Part shown: one piece after another, positions 49,785-58,550 of the stretch
Numbering within the stretch: the stretch's first letter is position 1
How the letters are laid out: every line of letters starts with the position of its first letter
Assembly (NCBI GenBank): GCA_903871935.1
Contig: CAIQIQ010000148.1
Location: forward strand, 1-61,019
Length of the DNA stretch: 61,019 nt
Source of the DNA: an uncultured Phycisphaerales bacterium
Lineage (GTDB): Bacteria > Planctomycetota > Phycisphaerae > Tepidisphaerales > Tepidisphaeraceae
Direction of reading: 5' to 3'
Translations under genes and position numbers: made by a program
Notes under the pieces: model-generated
What the model saw: only the letters and a program-made list of their open reading frames with translations
What the model was told of the DNA's origin: nothing
Database searches by the model: none

Positions 49785-50855
49785 ATGAAGATTATCTCAC
49801 CGATGACCCAGGAGCGACTTGGCGAATTGGTCGGCCGGTTTCCGACGCGGCGCATCGCCGTCATGGGCGACTTCTTCCTCGATAAGTACCTCGACACGGA
49901 CCCGCGCCGAGCCGACGTAAGCGTGGAGTCGGGAAAGACGGCACATCAGGTGGTCGCGATACGGCACAGTCCGGGCGCGGCCGGGACGGTGACTGCGAAC
50001 GTGGCGGCGCTGGGCGCGGGCACGATTCACGCCGTGGGCATCGTTGGCGAAGACGGCGAAAGTTATGATTTGCGCGCCGATCTGCGTGCCTTGGGCTGCC
50101 GATGCGAGGCGCTGATTGGCTCGCCGGCTCGGATGACGCCCACGTACCTCAAGCCGCGCAACATACTTGATCCAGCGTTGACGGGCGAGCATGAGCGGTA
50201 TGACACCAAGAACCGCACGCCCACGCCGCCGGAGCTGGAGGCCAAGGTGATCTCGGCACTGGACCGTTTGCTGCCGGAGCTGGATGCCGTGATCATCGCC
50301 GACCAGATTGAGGATAACGATTGCGGCGTCATCACGGCGGCCGTGCGCGAGGCTCTGGCCGAGAGGGCGCGGCGGTATCCGCGGGTGGTGTTCTTCGCCG
50401 ACAGCCGCCGGCGCATCAAGCTCTTTCGCAACATCATCATCAAGCCCAATCAGTTCGAGGCGGTGGATTGGAAGAGTCCTCCGCCGGGACACCGGGTCGA
50501 ACTGGAGCGTCTCGAGCAGGCACTGCTTGAACTGCAGGCTCGGATTGGCGCTCCCGTGATCATCACGCGCGGCGGAGATGGGGCGATTGCTGGGGACTCG
50601 CAGCCGACGATCATCCCAACCGTCCGCGTTGAAGGCCCCATCGATCCCACTGGCGCCGGCGACAGCGCCGCTGCCGGCACGGTGCTGGCTTTGACCGCGG
50701 GGGCGACCCTTGCGGAGGCAGCACTGATCGGCAATCTGGTCGCCTCGATCACCATTCAGCAACTGGCCGTCACGGGCGTTGCCCGGCCGAGCCAGCTTCC
50801 TGATCGCCTGGCCCTTTGGCTGGCGCAAAACCGGCAAGGAGTCCCCGTGTCATGA
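49785..50855 (+). CDS. PfkB-family kinase, RfaE/HldA-like heptose kinase
   Basis: From ATG 49785 (GAAGGAG upstream) the 356-residue protein has the ribokinase-like fold. RRIAVMGDFFLDKYLDTD resembles the start of RfaE/HldE kinase domain, IIIKPNQFEAVDW the sugar-site strand, ITRGGDGAIAG the ATP region and IDPTGAGDSAAAG the anion-hole motif with the catalytic Asp. HldA phosphorylates D-glycero-D-manno-heptose-7-phosphate to the 1,7-bisphosphate. The closest character is RfaE domain I, but the substrate is not proven. The stop overlaps the start of the isomerase gene by ATGA, so the two are translationally coupled. Confidence 0.75.
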   Translation: MKIISPMTQERLGELVGRFPTRRIAVMGDFFLDKYLDTDPRRADVSVESGKTAHQVVAIRHSPGAAGTVTANVAALGAGTIHAVGIVGEDGESYDLRADLRALGCRCEALIGSPARMTPTYLKPRNILDPALTGEHERYDTKNRTPTPPELEAKVISALDRLLPELDAVIIADQIEDNDCGVITAAVREALAERARRYPRVVFFADSRRRIKLFRNIIIKPNQFEAVDWKSPPPGHRVELERLEQALLELQARIGAPVIITRGGDGAIAGDSQPTIIPTVRVEGPIDPTGAGDSAAAGTVLALTAGATLAEAALIGNLVASITIQQLAVTGVARPSQLPDRLALWLAQNRQGVPVS

Positions 50856-51418
50856 ACGCCAAGGAGTTTGCCACCGATTATCTGGCCGATCTGGGCTGGC
50901 TGCTTCCCCAGCTCGATACGCAGAAGATCACCCAGGCGGCGCACTGGCTCGATGAAGCCGCGAGGCAGGACAAGACCATCTATGCCTGCGGCAACGGCGG
51001 CAGCGCCTCGATCGCTTCGCAGATCGTCGTGGACATGGTCAAAGGCGCATCGACCGGACGAACGCCACGGTTCAAAATGATCGGCCTGACCGATAGCGTT
51101 GCCACGATCACGGCGTATGGCAACGACATCAGTTACGAAAGCGTGTTCGTGGAACCGCTGCGAAATTTCGCCCGGCCGGGCGATGTCCTGATCGCCATCA
51201 GTGGAAGTGGCAACAGCCCCAATATCCTGCGCGCGGTCGAATTCGCCAACAGCGCTGGTGTGCGAACCATCGGATTGACCACGGCCCAGGGCGGGCGGCT
51301 CAAGGACCTGGCGCAGCTACCGTTACTCGTTCCCAGCGGGCACATGGGCCGGCTGGAAGACAGTTTCTTCATCATCACCCACATATTGTGCTACACGTTC
51401 ATGCAAAAGGTGCTGTGA
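50852..51418 (+). CDS. gmhA: SIS-domain isomerase, GmhA-like (sedoheptulose-7-phosphate isomerase)
   Basis: A 188-residue SIS-domain protein with YACGNGGSASIASQIVVDMV and LIAISGSGNSPNILRAVEFA, the nucleotide/sugar-phosphate-binding loops of GmhA, plus TAYGNDISYESVFVEPL. GmhA converts sedoheptulose-7-phosphate to D-glycero-D-manno-heptose-7-phosphate, the first step of ADP-heptose (LPS core) synthesis. ATG 50852 overlaps the kinase stop by ATGA; the upstream in-frame GTG region would overlap the kinase further. The trio of phosphatase, kinase and isomerase and the LPS genes elsewhere make a heptose pathway likely, but a related sugar phosphate is possible. Confidence 0.8.
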   Translation: MNAKEFATDYLADLGWLLPQLDTQKITQAAHWLDEAARQDKTIYACGNGGSASIASQIVVDMVKGASTGRTPRFKMIGLTDSVATITAYGNDISYESVFVEPLRNFARPGDVLIAISGSGNSPNILRAVEFANSAGVRTIGLTTAQGGRLKDLAQLPLLVPSGHMGRLEDSFFIITHILCYTFMQKVL

Positions 51419-51420
51419 GG

Positions 51421-54039
51421 TCACGGGACCGGCTCGGCAAACAAGAGCAGATATCCCTTGAACGCTACGGGCACACGGCCGGTGGGTCCGGTCACCGTGT
51501 CCAAGCTGGTGTCATCCACATAATCGTGCACACGGTAGCGGACGTCGGCGGCGAGGCCACGCAGTTCGACCAGACCTGAGAACGGTGTGGACTCGTCCCC
51601 GGCCCAAGGCGAAGAATACAGAGCGTAGTAGATGCGAGGTCCCTTCCTGACCGCGTGCATCTCCGGGACATCGTGGACGACATCGTACAGGTTGAGGTAC
51701 TCGCCGCGGGCCAGGTCGTGCTCCCGCCACAGCGCCGTCCACCGGGCGTACTGTTCGAACAACGCTGGATCGAGCGGCATGGTGAACTTGTAATACAGGC
51801 AAGCGCCGGTGCCCACCGCGCCGGCGAAGCTGTTTAGCGTGACTTCCACGAAATCGTAATCTACGGCGGCTCGGGGTCCCATGAGCGCCTTGAGGCTCTT
51901 CACGCGCTTGCGGACATGGATGGGCATGGGGTCGGCCGTGGCCACGCGGTTGACACCGGGCAGGAGAAAGAAATTCGGCGACTTGCCGCAGGTGCAGAGC
52001 ATAACCACGCCCTGCCCGCCGGTGCGGTCCATCACCCGAGCATAGGCCTCCCGGTAGAGAACGGCATGCGCTGAGGCTGTGTCGGCGGGGTCGTCGTGGC
52101 CATGATCTTGGGCAAAGCACGCCGGGCAGCCGTAGATTCCGTCGTGGTAGAGGCCGTCCGCGCCGTAATCGGCGATCATCCGTACGATGACGTCCAACAC
52201 AAAGGCGCGGTTCTCTTCCACGCAGGGGCACAGGGCATAGACGGGATGGCCGGCCGGTGCTCCGGCGGAATGTACGGGGACTGGTTGGCCAGCCGTGTCG
52301 CGAACCGTGCGCGTCCGGTGTCTGAGATAGTAGGGAGCGTTGTCCGTCACATGGCCAGCGCAGGTCCACAACCGCACCTTGAAGCCACGATTCTTCAGTT
52401 CGCCGATAAAGGCGGCCATGTCCTGGTCGCCGCCGGGGAAGATATCCGGGTTGACGGTGAAATCACCCTGGTCGGCGTACCAAGGATCGTCGAACTGGAT
52501 CCACCGCACCCCGAGTGTTTCCAACAGCGGCAGGACGCGCCGCACGTCGTCCTTGGTGAACGAGCGTTCGCAGCCCCAGGTACTCCACACCGGTTCGTAA
52601 GCCGCCTCCGGCACCGGCGCCATGCGCAGACCGCAGGCATGCATGAGTTCACTGTAGCGTGCGACCGCATCGAAGAAATCCAGACGGTGCGCAATAAGGA
52701 GCAGCGGCGGGCTGGCATACTTCCCGCTCACCGTCCGGTCGTCACGAAACGCAATCTGCACGCCTTGGCTGCTGACCTCCACCGGGAATGCCACGGGCAG
52801 GTGATGTTCGTGCAAATGTCCGATTGCCAGACCTGTCTCTGCACTCCAGAAATCGAAGAGCGGCACACCCGTGCCGTGGCGGGTGTGATCACCATCGCCG
52901 ACCATGCGGTGTTCGCGGCTGAACCCCGGCTCGAGGCGCACTGCCGTATAGGTTTCGGCGAAATTCTCTGCATGCGAATGGGGCAGATACCCATGGAACC
53001 ACCACGCTTCGGCGCGAGCCGGCCGCTGCACGGCCAGGCGGCGATCAAGCTTGAAAACCAGACTCTCGACCTTGGCGAACCTGGTGCCCGGCGGCGAGTC
53101 ATACGCCACGTGGATTACGCACGCGTCTGGCCGGTCCGCGTATATCTCGAACCGGAGCGTGCGCTGTATGCCCAGGTCGCCCGTTCCCAGCACAGTCAGG
53201 CCGAGTCCGGGACCGAACTGGCCTGTCGTCGGTTCGGGCGGGCCGATGACCGCATCGCGCGAGAAGTCGTCCAGCACCGTGCCATCTGCGAGCGTGATCG
53301 CGAACGGCGGCGGACCCTCGCCCGAGGTCACGGTTACAAGTTCTGGTACATCGGCACGGAACACCCGCAGGCGGCCATCGGCGAACACGACCAGGCGCAG
53401 GTTGCCATGCCCCATGACCGCGCAGTCGGCCGACGGTTGAAGCACATATGGAACACCCGTGGGCGCAGGCGGCATGTGTACCGTTCCCGCGGCTGCGCGG
53501 AGGAACTGGTCGCCAAACTTCTCCCGTTCCAATCCCTGCCGCAATCGCACGGTGTAGGTGGCCCCGGGGGTCAGCCCGCTGATCGTGCGCATGTGCCAGC
53601 GGCGAGGTTCGGGCTCGAACGGCGTCCAGGTTTCCACGCCCGCGGCATCGATGAACGCGACCTGTCCGATGAGCGGCTCGGCGGACCACCACTCCACGAA
53701 CACCTGATCGCCTCGCAGCGGCACAACGCGCAACTCGCGCATCGCCTTACCCGGCGGCACGAGGAGTTCCAGGGTCGCACTGGCGGTCGTGGCTCCGGCG
53801 CCATCCGCAGCCAGCACGCGGACCCAGTAGCGACCCATGGGCGGAAGATTGCCGTAGGCGGTGCCTCGCGAATCGAACTCAAATATCATTGCGGGCGGGG
53901 CGACGATGTCCCGGGCATTGGCCATGCTTCGCGTGGTACTCATCTGGATGCGGCAATGGCAGGGCACATCGGTTGTCCACCGGGCGACGAAATACCCCTC
54001 GCCCACTTCCGCGAGTTCGAAGTCTCGTATCTCCGGCAT
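51421..54039 (-). CDS. Large GH36-like glycosidase with N-terminal FN3 domains
   Basis: An 872-residue protein without an obvious signal peptide (MPEIRDFELAEVGEGYFVAR). The N-terminus (about 1-190) has two fibronectin III-like domains, then a beta-sandwich (about 200-390) and an (alpha/beta)8 barrel with AYEPVWSTWGCERSFTKDDV, WIQFDDPWYADQGDF and GADGLYHDGIYG, patterns of alpha-galactosidase/GH36 or GH31-like catalytic barrels. I prefer GH36 but the exact family is uncertain. It is convergent with gmhA (2 bp gap) and lies 17 bp after the GH57 gene, which may be cotranscribed. Likely role: degradation of an oligosaccharide or polysaccharide. Confidence 0.7.
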   Translation of the reverse strand: MPEIRDFELAEVGEGYFVARWTTDVPCHCRIQMSTTRSMANARDIVAPPAMIFEFDSRGTAYGNLPPMGRYWVRVLAADGAGATTASATLELLVPPGKAMRELRVVPLRGDQVFVEWWSAEPLIGQVAFIDAAGVETWTPFEPEPRRWHMRTISGLTPGATYTVRLRQGLEREKFGDQFLRAAAGTVHMPPAPTGVPYVLQPSADCAVMGHGNLRLVVFADGRLRVFRADVPELVTVTSGEGPPPFAITLADGTVLDDFSRDAVIGPPEPTTGQFGPGLGLTVLGTGDLGIQRTLRFEIYADRPDACVIHVAYDSPPGTRFAKVESLVFKLDRRLAVQRPARAEAWWFHGYLPHSHAENFAETYTAVRLEPGFSREHRMVGDGDHTRHGTGVPLFDFWSAETGLAIGHLHEHHLPVAFPVEVSSQGVQIAFRDDRTVSGKYASPPLLLIAHRLDFFDAVARYSELMHACGLRMAPVPEAAYEPVWSTWGCERSFTKDDVRRVLPLLETLGVRWIQFDDPWYADQGDFTVNPDIFPGGDQDMAAFIGELKNRGFKVRLWTCAGHVTDNAPYYLRHRTRTVRDTAGQPVPVHSAGAPAGHPVYALCPCVEENRAFVLDVIVRMIADYGADGLYHDGIYGCPACFAQDHGHDDPADTASAHAVLYREAYARVMDRTGGQGVVMLCTCGKSPNFFLLPGVNRVATADPMPIHVRKRVKSLKALMGPRAAVDYDFVEVTLNSFAGAVGTGACLYYKFTMPLDPALFEQYARWTALWREHDLARGEYLNLYDVVHDVPEMHAVRKGPRIYYALYSSPWAGDESTPFSGLVELRGLAADVRYRVHDYVDDTSLDTVTGPTGRVPVAFKGYLLLFAEPVP

Positions 54040-54056
54040 GGTCCGTTCCTTATGGT

Positions 54057-55280
54057 TTAGGCTATTTCGTCTACGGACTGTTCCGCGAGTTTCGCCGCCT
54101 GTACCGCCAGTTCCATCGACCGGTAGACGCGCGAGGCCTTGCCCGCCTCGTGGGCGCAGGCGCGCCGGCCGGTGCTGATCTCCGCCTCAAGCAATAGGAG
54201 CCACGCGCTGGCGACCGTATGCGCGGCCGCTTCCGTGCCTCGGCCGAGTTTCGACGCGAGTTTGATTGCGTATTCCGCGTGACGGATCTCGCTGCGGCTC
54301 TCCTCGAGAATGGCGGCGAGTTTTTCCGATCCCTCCAGCCATTCGCGGTGCGCCTTGAACGAGGGACGCAGCGCGATGGTCCGCGTAGGCGCATGTTCGG
54401 CCAGAAATTCGCTCACGGTCGCAAAACGAATGTCCTTGCGCGCTGTGAGGATGTCCCATCCCTTCTTCATCGCCTCGGCACGCCGGCGCGGCTCATCACC
54501 CTGGCTCTGCCCCGTGTATCTGAAATAGCCGCCTCGTTCACCCGTGGTGCCGTAGCGTGCCTTGAGCGTGCCTTCGTAGACAAATTCCCCATCGTTCTTG
54601 CAGACCATGATCCGACCCGTGCCGTCCGTGCCGCCCGCGGCGACGCGGGCGCAGCGGTCGAAATCGACTATGTTCTGCTCGGGCCCCTGAATGATTGCGC
54701 CTTCAATGTAGAAATAGCGGTCCGGCCCCTCGAATGCATTCATCACCAGGCCCGTCACCGAACTCTGGAAAATCCCTTGCACCGTGAAAGGCTGATGGTA
54801 GAAGGAATCTTCCAGCGAGGGGAAATCGCGCTTGATCTCCTGAGCCCCCATGATCATGTAGCTGAGGCCTAAGTCGCTGAGGATGCGCGGCAGCGAGGGG
54901 TCCCAGCCTGCCTCGGGCAGCATGGTTCCTTTGGGAGTCACGCCCCACACATCGCGATCGATCCGCAGTCCTTCTTCCATCTGCTTTGCCGTGTCGCGGT
55001 AGGGGATCGTGGAGAGCACCGGGTGGTTATAGGTGTAGGTGCCCATCTCAAACTGGCCGGCGCCGATGCCCCGGCGGATCTTGTCGGCCAGGCCGGGATA
55101 CTTGTCCGCAATATGTCGTGCGGTGACCCCTTCGATGAACAGGTTGGTCTTCACCTTGCCGTTGGCCAGCAGCATATCAACGAAGGGCTCGTAACCTTCG
55201 CGCACATAGACATCCTCCAGCCCCGCATCGATGAAGGTGCGGTACAGACCCAGGTTGCTTGCGAACGTTACGGTTAGCAT
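54057..55280 (-). CDS. GH57-family glycosidase
   Basis: A 407-residue protein typical of GH57 (alpha-amylase or 4-alpha-glucanotransferase type). The N-terminal catalytic barrel includes GQFEMGTYTYNHPVL, TMLPEAGWDPSLPRIL with the putative nucleophile Glu, and LGLSYMIMGAQEIKRDF. A C-terminal helical bundle (about 300-407) follows. GH57 enzymes act on alpha-glucans in the cytoplasm, and no signal peptide is seen. The ATG at 55280 begins MLTVTFASNLGLYRTF. It lies upstream of the GH36-like gene by 17 bp, suggesting a glucan or galactan module. Confidence 0.72.
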   Translation of the reverse strand: MLTVTFASNLGLYRTFIDAGLEDVYVREGYEPFVDMLLANGKVKTNLFIEGVTARHIADKYPGLADKIRRGIGAGQFEMGTYTYNHPVLSTIPYRDTAKQMEEGLRIDRDVWGVTPKGTMLPEAGWDPSLPRILSDLGLSYMIMGAQEIKRDFPSLEDSFYHQPFTVQGIFQSSVTGLVMNAFEGPDRYFYIEGAIIQGPEQNIVDFDRCARVAAGGTDGTGRIMVCKNDGEFVYEGTLKARYGTTGERGGYFRYTGQSQGDEPRRRAEAMKKGWDILTARKDIRFATVSEFLAEHAPTRTIALRPSFKAHREWLEGSEKLAAILEESRSEIRHAEYAIKLASKLGRGTEAAAHTVASAWLLLLEAEISTGRRACAHEAGKASRVYRSMELAVQAAKLAEQSVDEIA

Positions 55281-55375
55281 AGCTCACGTCCTCACATGCA
55301 ATGAACCCTGCAACATTCGCAATTTCAACTGGGACCCGAAGGCACATCCCACTGCGAATGGCAGGTATTCCAAGT

Positions 55376-56875
55376 CTATCGGGTCACGGTTACGGGGCCG
55401 AGAATGTACCAGCCATTGCGCTGCGGAAGCCCCTTGACCGCCAGCGCAATTGCAGGCGCTGACTGTCTGGTTGTATCTACGATGGCGACTCCCAAGTCAT
55501 AATCGGCCGCCGGAACATTTCCTGGAATCGCCGTGGTATACGAAATGCTGGTATCCTTGACCCAGTCCCCTGGCTCGGGAGTGGGATCAACAACGACTTT
55601 CTCCAGATAGGACTGACCGGTCCTGAAGAGGGCGAAGGCCAGCCGGTATTTGCCTCTTCCAGTCATCGCATCTTTCCAGCGTATGTTGGTGTTGGGCAAC
55701 GCCCCGACGCCGTCGTTGGTCCAGATGTGGAGAATGCTCACGCTGCCCCCGCTGCGGACGCTTGTAGGATAGACAATCTTCGTGGGCCGCAGTCGATAGC
55801 CGAGATTGGCAACGGCGCGAGCGAAGATGGCCGGATTCTGATCAGTCCAGATGGAGGCGTTGTAAGACTGGAGCCCCAGGGTATTGGCATGCAATCGGAT
55901 GGCCTGATCCACCATCAGGTCCATGTAGGTTTGCAGTGCGGGAGCTGCGGGCGCTGCCTTAGCGATGACGTAGGGGTCAGTTGCCCAGCCGCTGTCGGGC
56001 GCGTATGAATAGCAGGGCTCTCCGATGAGAATGGTCTGTGGATAATGTCTCTGCATAAAGCTGAACTCGCCATCAGAGAGGTAATGACTGCCCAACCCAT
56101 CGCGGCGCATCATGCAGCCGTATTTCTTAACGGTAATGCTATCGTCGACGCCAAGCGGGTCTGTCCAGAAGGCGTTGAAGGTCGGCGTCAGCATCACGCG
56201 TGTGAAGGCCTGGCTATAGACGCCGAGATGCCAGTCATAGTAAGTCTTCTCCTTGGCGAAGGTGGGAATACCTGCGAGGTTGCCTTCGCCCCAAAGCCCC
56301 AGTCCGTTGGCATCGACGTAGTCGGTGACCGCCGGGTCATTGAAGGCGGCTCCGAAGGCCAGGATGAAAGTCTTGAATTTCGTCTGCCAGACAGGATTAG
56401 TGACATCCGGGAAAGGATGGTCAGGGTTAACGTGCGAGATGGGGTCAGAACCGGACGCCTTCACGGCATCCAGGACGTACTGAGGTGTGGCGTTTCCGTC
56501 CTGGCAAATGACTCGAAAAGCGAGGCGGAAACCACGGGCCTTCACACTTTGGACCATTGACTTGAAGCCAGCGTTCTTGAGCCACGCGCAGTTCCCCTCG
56601 GTGGGTTCCATCGACTTCCAGTTGGTCCGGATGTACATCGTGCTGCAATTGGCGGCAACCTGAGGCGTGTCGAGGATCCAGTCCGGAGACCCCCAAACGC
56701 CTTCATAGGTCTCATAGTAGGTGTGAAAACCCATCAACGGGTTCCTGAGCACCGTCGTGGTGTCCTGAGCAGGGAAAACCGTTTTGTCTGCCGCAGGGAG
56801 CATACGTGGCAATGTGGCGGTCATCAGCATCACCAGGACCAAACTTGCCGCTGTTCCAATGATTCTGTTCTGCAT
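55376..56875 (-). CDS. Exported DUF4832-family protein
   Basis: From ATG 56875 a 499-residue exported protein with signal peptide (about 1-28, ending RMLPAADK). The body begins with DUF4874/DUF4832-like regions (VLRNPLMGFHTYYETYEGVW, MYIRTNWKSMEPTEGNCAW, LAFRVICQDGNATPQYVLD), a TIM-like (beta/alpha)8 shape, and a C-terminal beta domain (about 380-499; RSGGSVSILHIWTNDG). Function of DUF4832 is not established; the domain is seen in secreted glycosidase-like proteins. It fits the glycan-degrading surroundings. The upstream ATG reading from 56911 adds 12 residues without support. A divergent amidohydrolase lies 158 bp away. Confidence 0.72.
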   Translation of the reverse strand: MQNRIIGTAASLVLVMLMTATLPRMLPAADKTVFPAQDTTTVLRNPLMGFHTYYETYEGVWGSPDWILDTPQVAANCSTMYIRTNWKSMEPTEGNCAWLKNAGFKSMVQSVKARGFRLAFRVICQDGNATPQYVLDAVKASGSDPISHVNPDHPFPDVTNPVWQTKFKTFILAFGAAFNDPAVTDYVDANGLGLWGEGNLAGIPTFAKEKTYYDWHLGVYSQAFTRVMLTPTFNAFWTDPLGVDDSITVKKYGCMMRRDGLGSHYLSDGEFSFMQRHYPQTILIGEPCYSYAPDSGWATDPYVIAKAAPAAPALQTYMDLMVDQAIRLHANTLGLQSYNASIWTDQNPAIFARAVANLGYRLRPTKIVYPTSVRSGGSVSILHIWTNDGVGALPNTNIRWKDAMTGRGKYRLAFALFRTGQSYLEKVVVDPTPEPGDWVKDTSISYTTAIPGNVPAADYDLGVAIVDTTRQSAPAIALAVKGLPQRNGWYILGPVTVTR

Positions 56876-57032
56876 GGACTGCTTCCCCACAACGCACGAA
56901 AGCGATGCCATACCGCTTCTTCGACTGGAGGAGTCTAGCTTTGTGGGGAGCCTGCATCAATCACTCAATCGACACTCGCATGTAATTGACCCACCTCAGA
57001 CTTCCCGTTATGAGAATCGACAGGAGTTATCC

Positions 57033-57878
57033 ATGCCCGATCAGAAGTTGACCGTCGCCACGTGCCAGTTCGCGGAAAACTGGGAACCGCTTCACAATGC
57101 CCGCATCATGTGCGGGCTGATTGCGCGGGCCGCCCGGATGAAGGCGGATGTCGTTCACTTTCACGAATCCGCCCTCAGCGGGTATGGCGAGGCGGTCGGC
57201 ACGCCGGAGTACAACTGGGCGGACTTGAAGAAGGCGACAAAGGCCGTATTGGATCAGGCCCGCCGCTCCAAAGTCTGGGTGATCTTCGGCTCATCGCATC
57301 CTCTCACGCCACCTCACAAGCCCCATAACAGCCTCTATGTGGTCTCTCCGGCCGGCCGGATCGTGGAGCGGTACGACAAGCGGTTCTGCACCGAAGGCGA
57401 TCTCAAATGCTACAGCCCTGGCGATCACTATGTTACCTTCAAGATCAGGGGCTTCGTCTGTTCATGCCTGATCTGCTTTGACTTGCGCATTCCAGAACTC
57501 TACCGCGACCTGGCCCGGCTCGGGGTCCGCCTGTTGTTCCAGAGCTTTCATAATGCCCGGCGAAAGAAAGCCCGCGGCATCTGGAACAAGATCATGCGCC
57601 GAACCGTCCAGGCGCATGCTGGCATGAATAACATGTGGATCTCGGCCAACAATTCGACGGCTCACCTCTCCTGCTGGCCGAGTGTATTTGTCACGCCCGA
57701 TGGCTTGGTGGCCGGCCAGATGGTCATCGATAAGGCCGGAGTGATGACCAACGTGGTCGATCCCACCATCAAGTATTACGACGCCGCGGGCACGTCCCGG
57801 GAGCTGGCTCTGAAGGGCGGTCGCAATACCGGCAGGACTGTTCGCGACCCGCGAAGCCGAAACCGGACTTGTTATTGA
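57033..57878 (+). CDS. Carbon-nitrogen hydrolase (nitrilase superfamily)
   Basis: A 281-residue cytoplasmic amidase-type enzyme with the Glu-Lys-Cys triad: E45 in FHESALSG, K116 in YDKRFCTEGD and C148 in CSCLICFDLRIPELYR. Length and motifs agree with the carbon-nitrogen hydrolase family, which cleaves amides, nitriles or ureido groups. Substrate is not evident. ATG 57033 has AGGAG seven bases upstream; upstream in-frame codons from 56784 belong to the antisense of DUF4832 and are unlikely. The 3' end overlaps the convergent PaiB-like gene by seven bases. Confidence 0.85.
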   Translation: MPDQKLTVATCQFAENWEPLHNARIMCGLIARAARMKADVVHFHESALSGYGEAVGTPEYNWADLKKATKAVLDQARRSKVWVIFGSSHPLTPPHKPHNSLYVVSPAGRIVERYDKRFCTEGDLKCYSPGDHYVTFKIRGFVCSCLICFDLRIPELYRDLARLGVRLLFQSFHNARRKKARGIWNKIMRRTVQAHAGMNNMWISANNSTAHLSCWPSVFVTPDGLVAGQMVIDKAGVMTNVVDPTIKYYDAAGTSRELALKGGRNTGRTVRDPRSRNRTCY

Positions 57879-58498
57879 TGGAGCCGCTCGCGCATCAGGG
57901 CCGCGACACCTCGAGCATCGGTATTACCGTCGGTCTCCAACGCTTCCACAACTGCCTGCTGATCCGCAGCCGAGCGGACCTGGCCTAGCTTGAACTTGCC
58001 CTCGATCCGCTGCACCTCAATTGCGAACACGACGATCTGCGTGACCATGGCACGGATAAACTCCGGCGGCACATCATCGATCTGCCATGCCCCCTTGGCC
58101 GATCCTTCGTAGGTCTGGACCATCTCGGCCAGGAACTGGAGCACCTCCGAGGGATCCTCGATCAGTCGTGGCTGGCCATAGGCGTGAACCGCGGTGTAGT
58201 TCCAGGTCGGCACAGCGGGCTTCGCCTTGTACCAGCGGGGCGACACATATGCGTGCGGCCCTTGGAATACGACCAGCACTTCAGTGTCCGGTTGCAGCGC
58301 CCGCCACTGATCATTCTGGCGGGCAACGTGCGCTACAAGCGTGCCGTGCGGGCCACGGTCGCGAAGAAGAAACGGGATATGACTTGCACACAGCCCGGAC
58401 GCGGAACAGGCAGTGACAAGTGTCCCGAAACTGTGTTGTCGGATGAATCCGGCAAGCACCTCTGCACGGTTCTCTGAAAATGCTGATGGGATGTACAT
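57872..58498 (-). CDS. PaiB-like FMN-binding protein
   Basis: A 208-residue protein starting MYIPSAFSENRAEVLAGFI, matching PaiB-type FMN-binding negative regulators, with ASHIPFLLRDRG, NDQWRALQPDTEVLVVFQGP and YVSPRWYKAKPAVPTWNYTA. The family has a split-barrel flavin-binding fold. In Bacillus, PaiB represses sporulation and protease genes, but here the role is unknown. Start ATG 58498 is normal. It is convergent with the carbon-nitrogen hydrolase and lies 52 bp downstream of the DUF5060 glycosidase gene. Confidence 0.85.
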   Translation of the reverse strand: MYIPSAFSENRAEVLAGFIRQHSFGTLVTACSASGLCASHIPFLLRDRGPHGTLVAHVARQNDQWRALQPDTEVLVVFQGPHAYVSPRWYKAKPAVPTWNYTAVHAYGQPRLIEDPSEVLQFLAEMVQTYEGSAKGAWQIDDVPPEFIRAMVTQIVVFAIEVQRIEGKFKLGQVRSAADQQAVVEALETDGNTDARGVAALMRERLHQ

Positions 58499-58550
58499 CG
58501 ATGTCTCGCTTTGCCAATTCTATCACCGCCTACACCCAATGGTTGGGCGG

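Noticed and set aside
52096..54060. A 654-codon open frame on the plus strand opposite the GH36-like gene
   Set aside because: It is the antisense of a well-supported glycosidase, has no domain or ribosome binding site, and such long antisense frames are common in GC-rich DNA.
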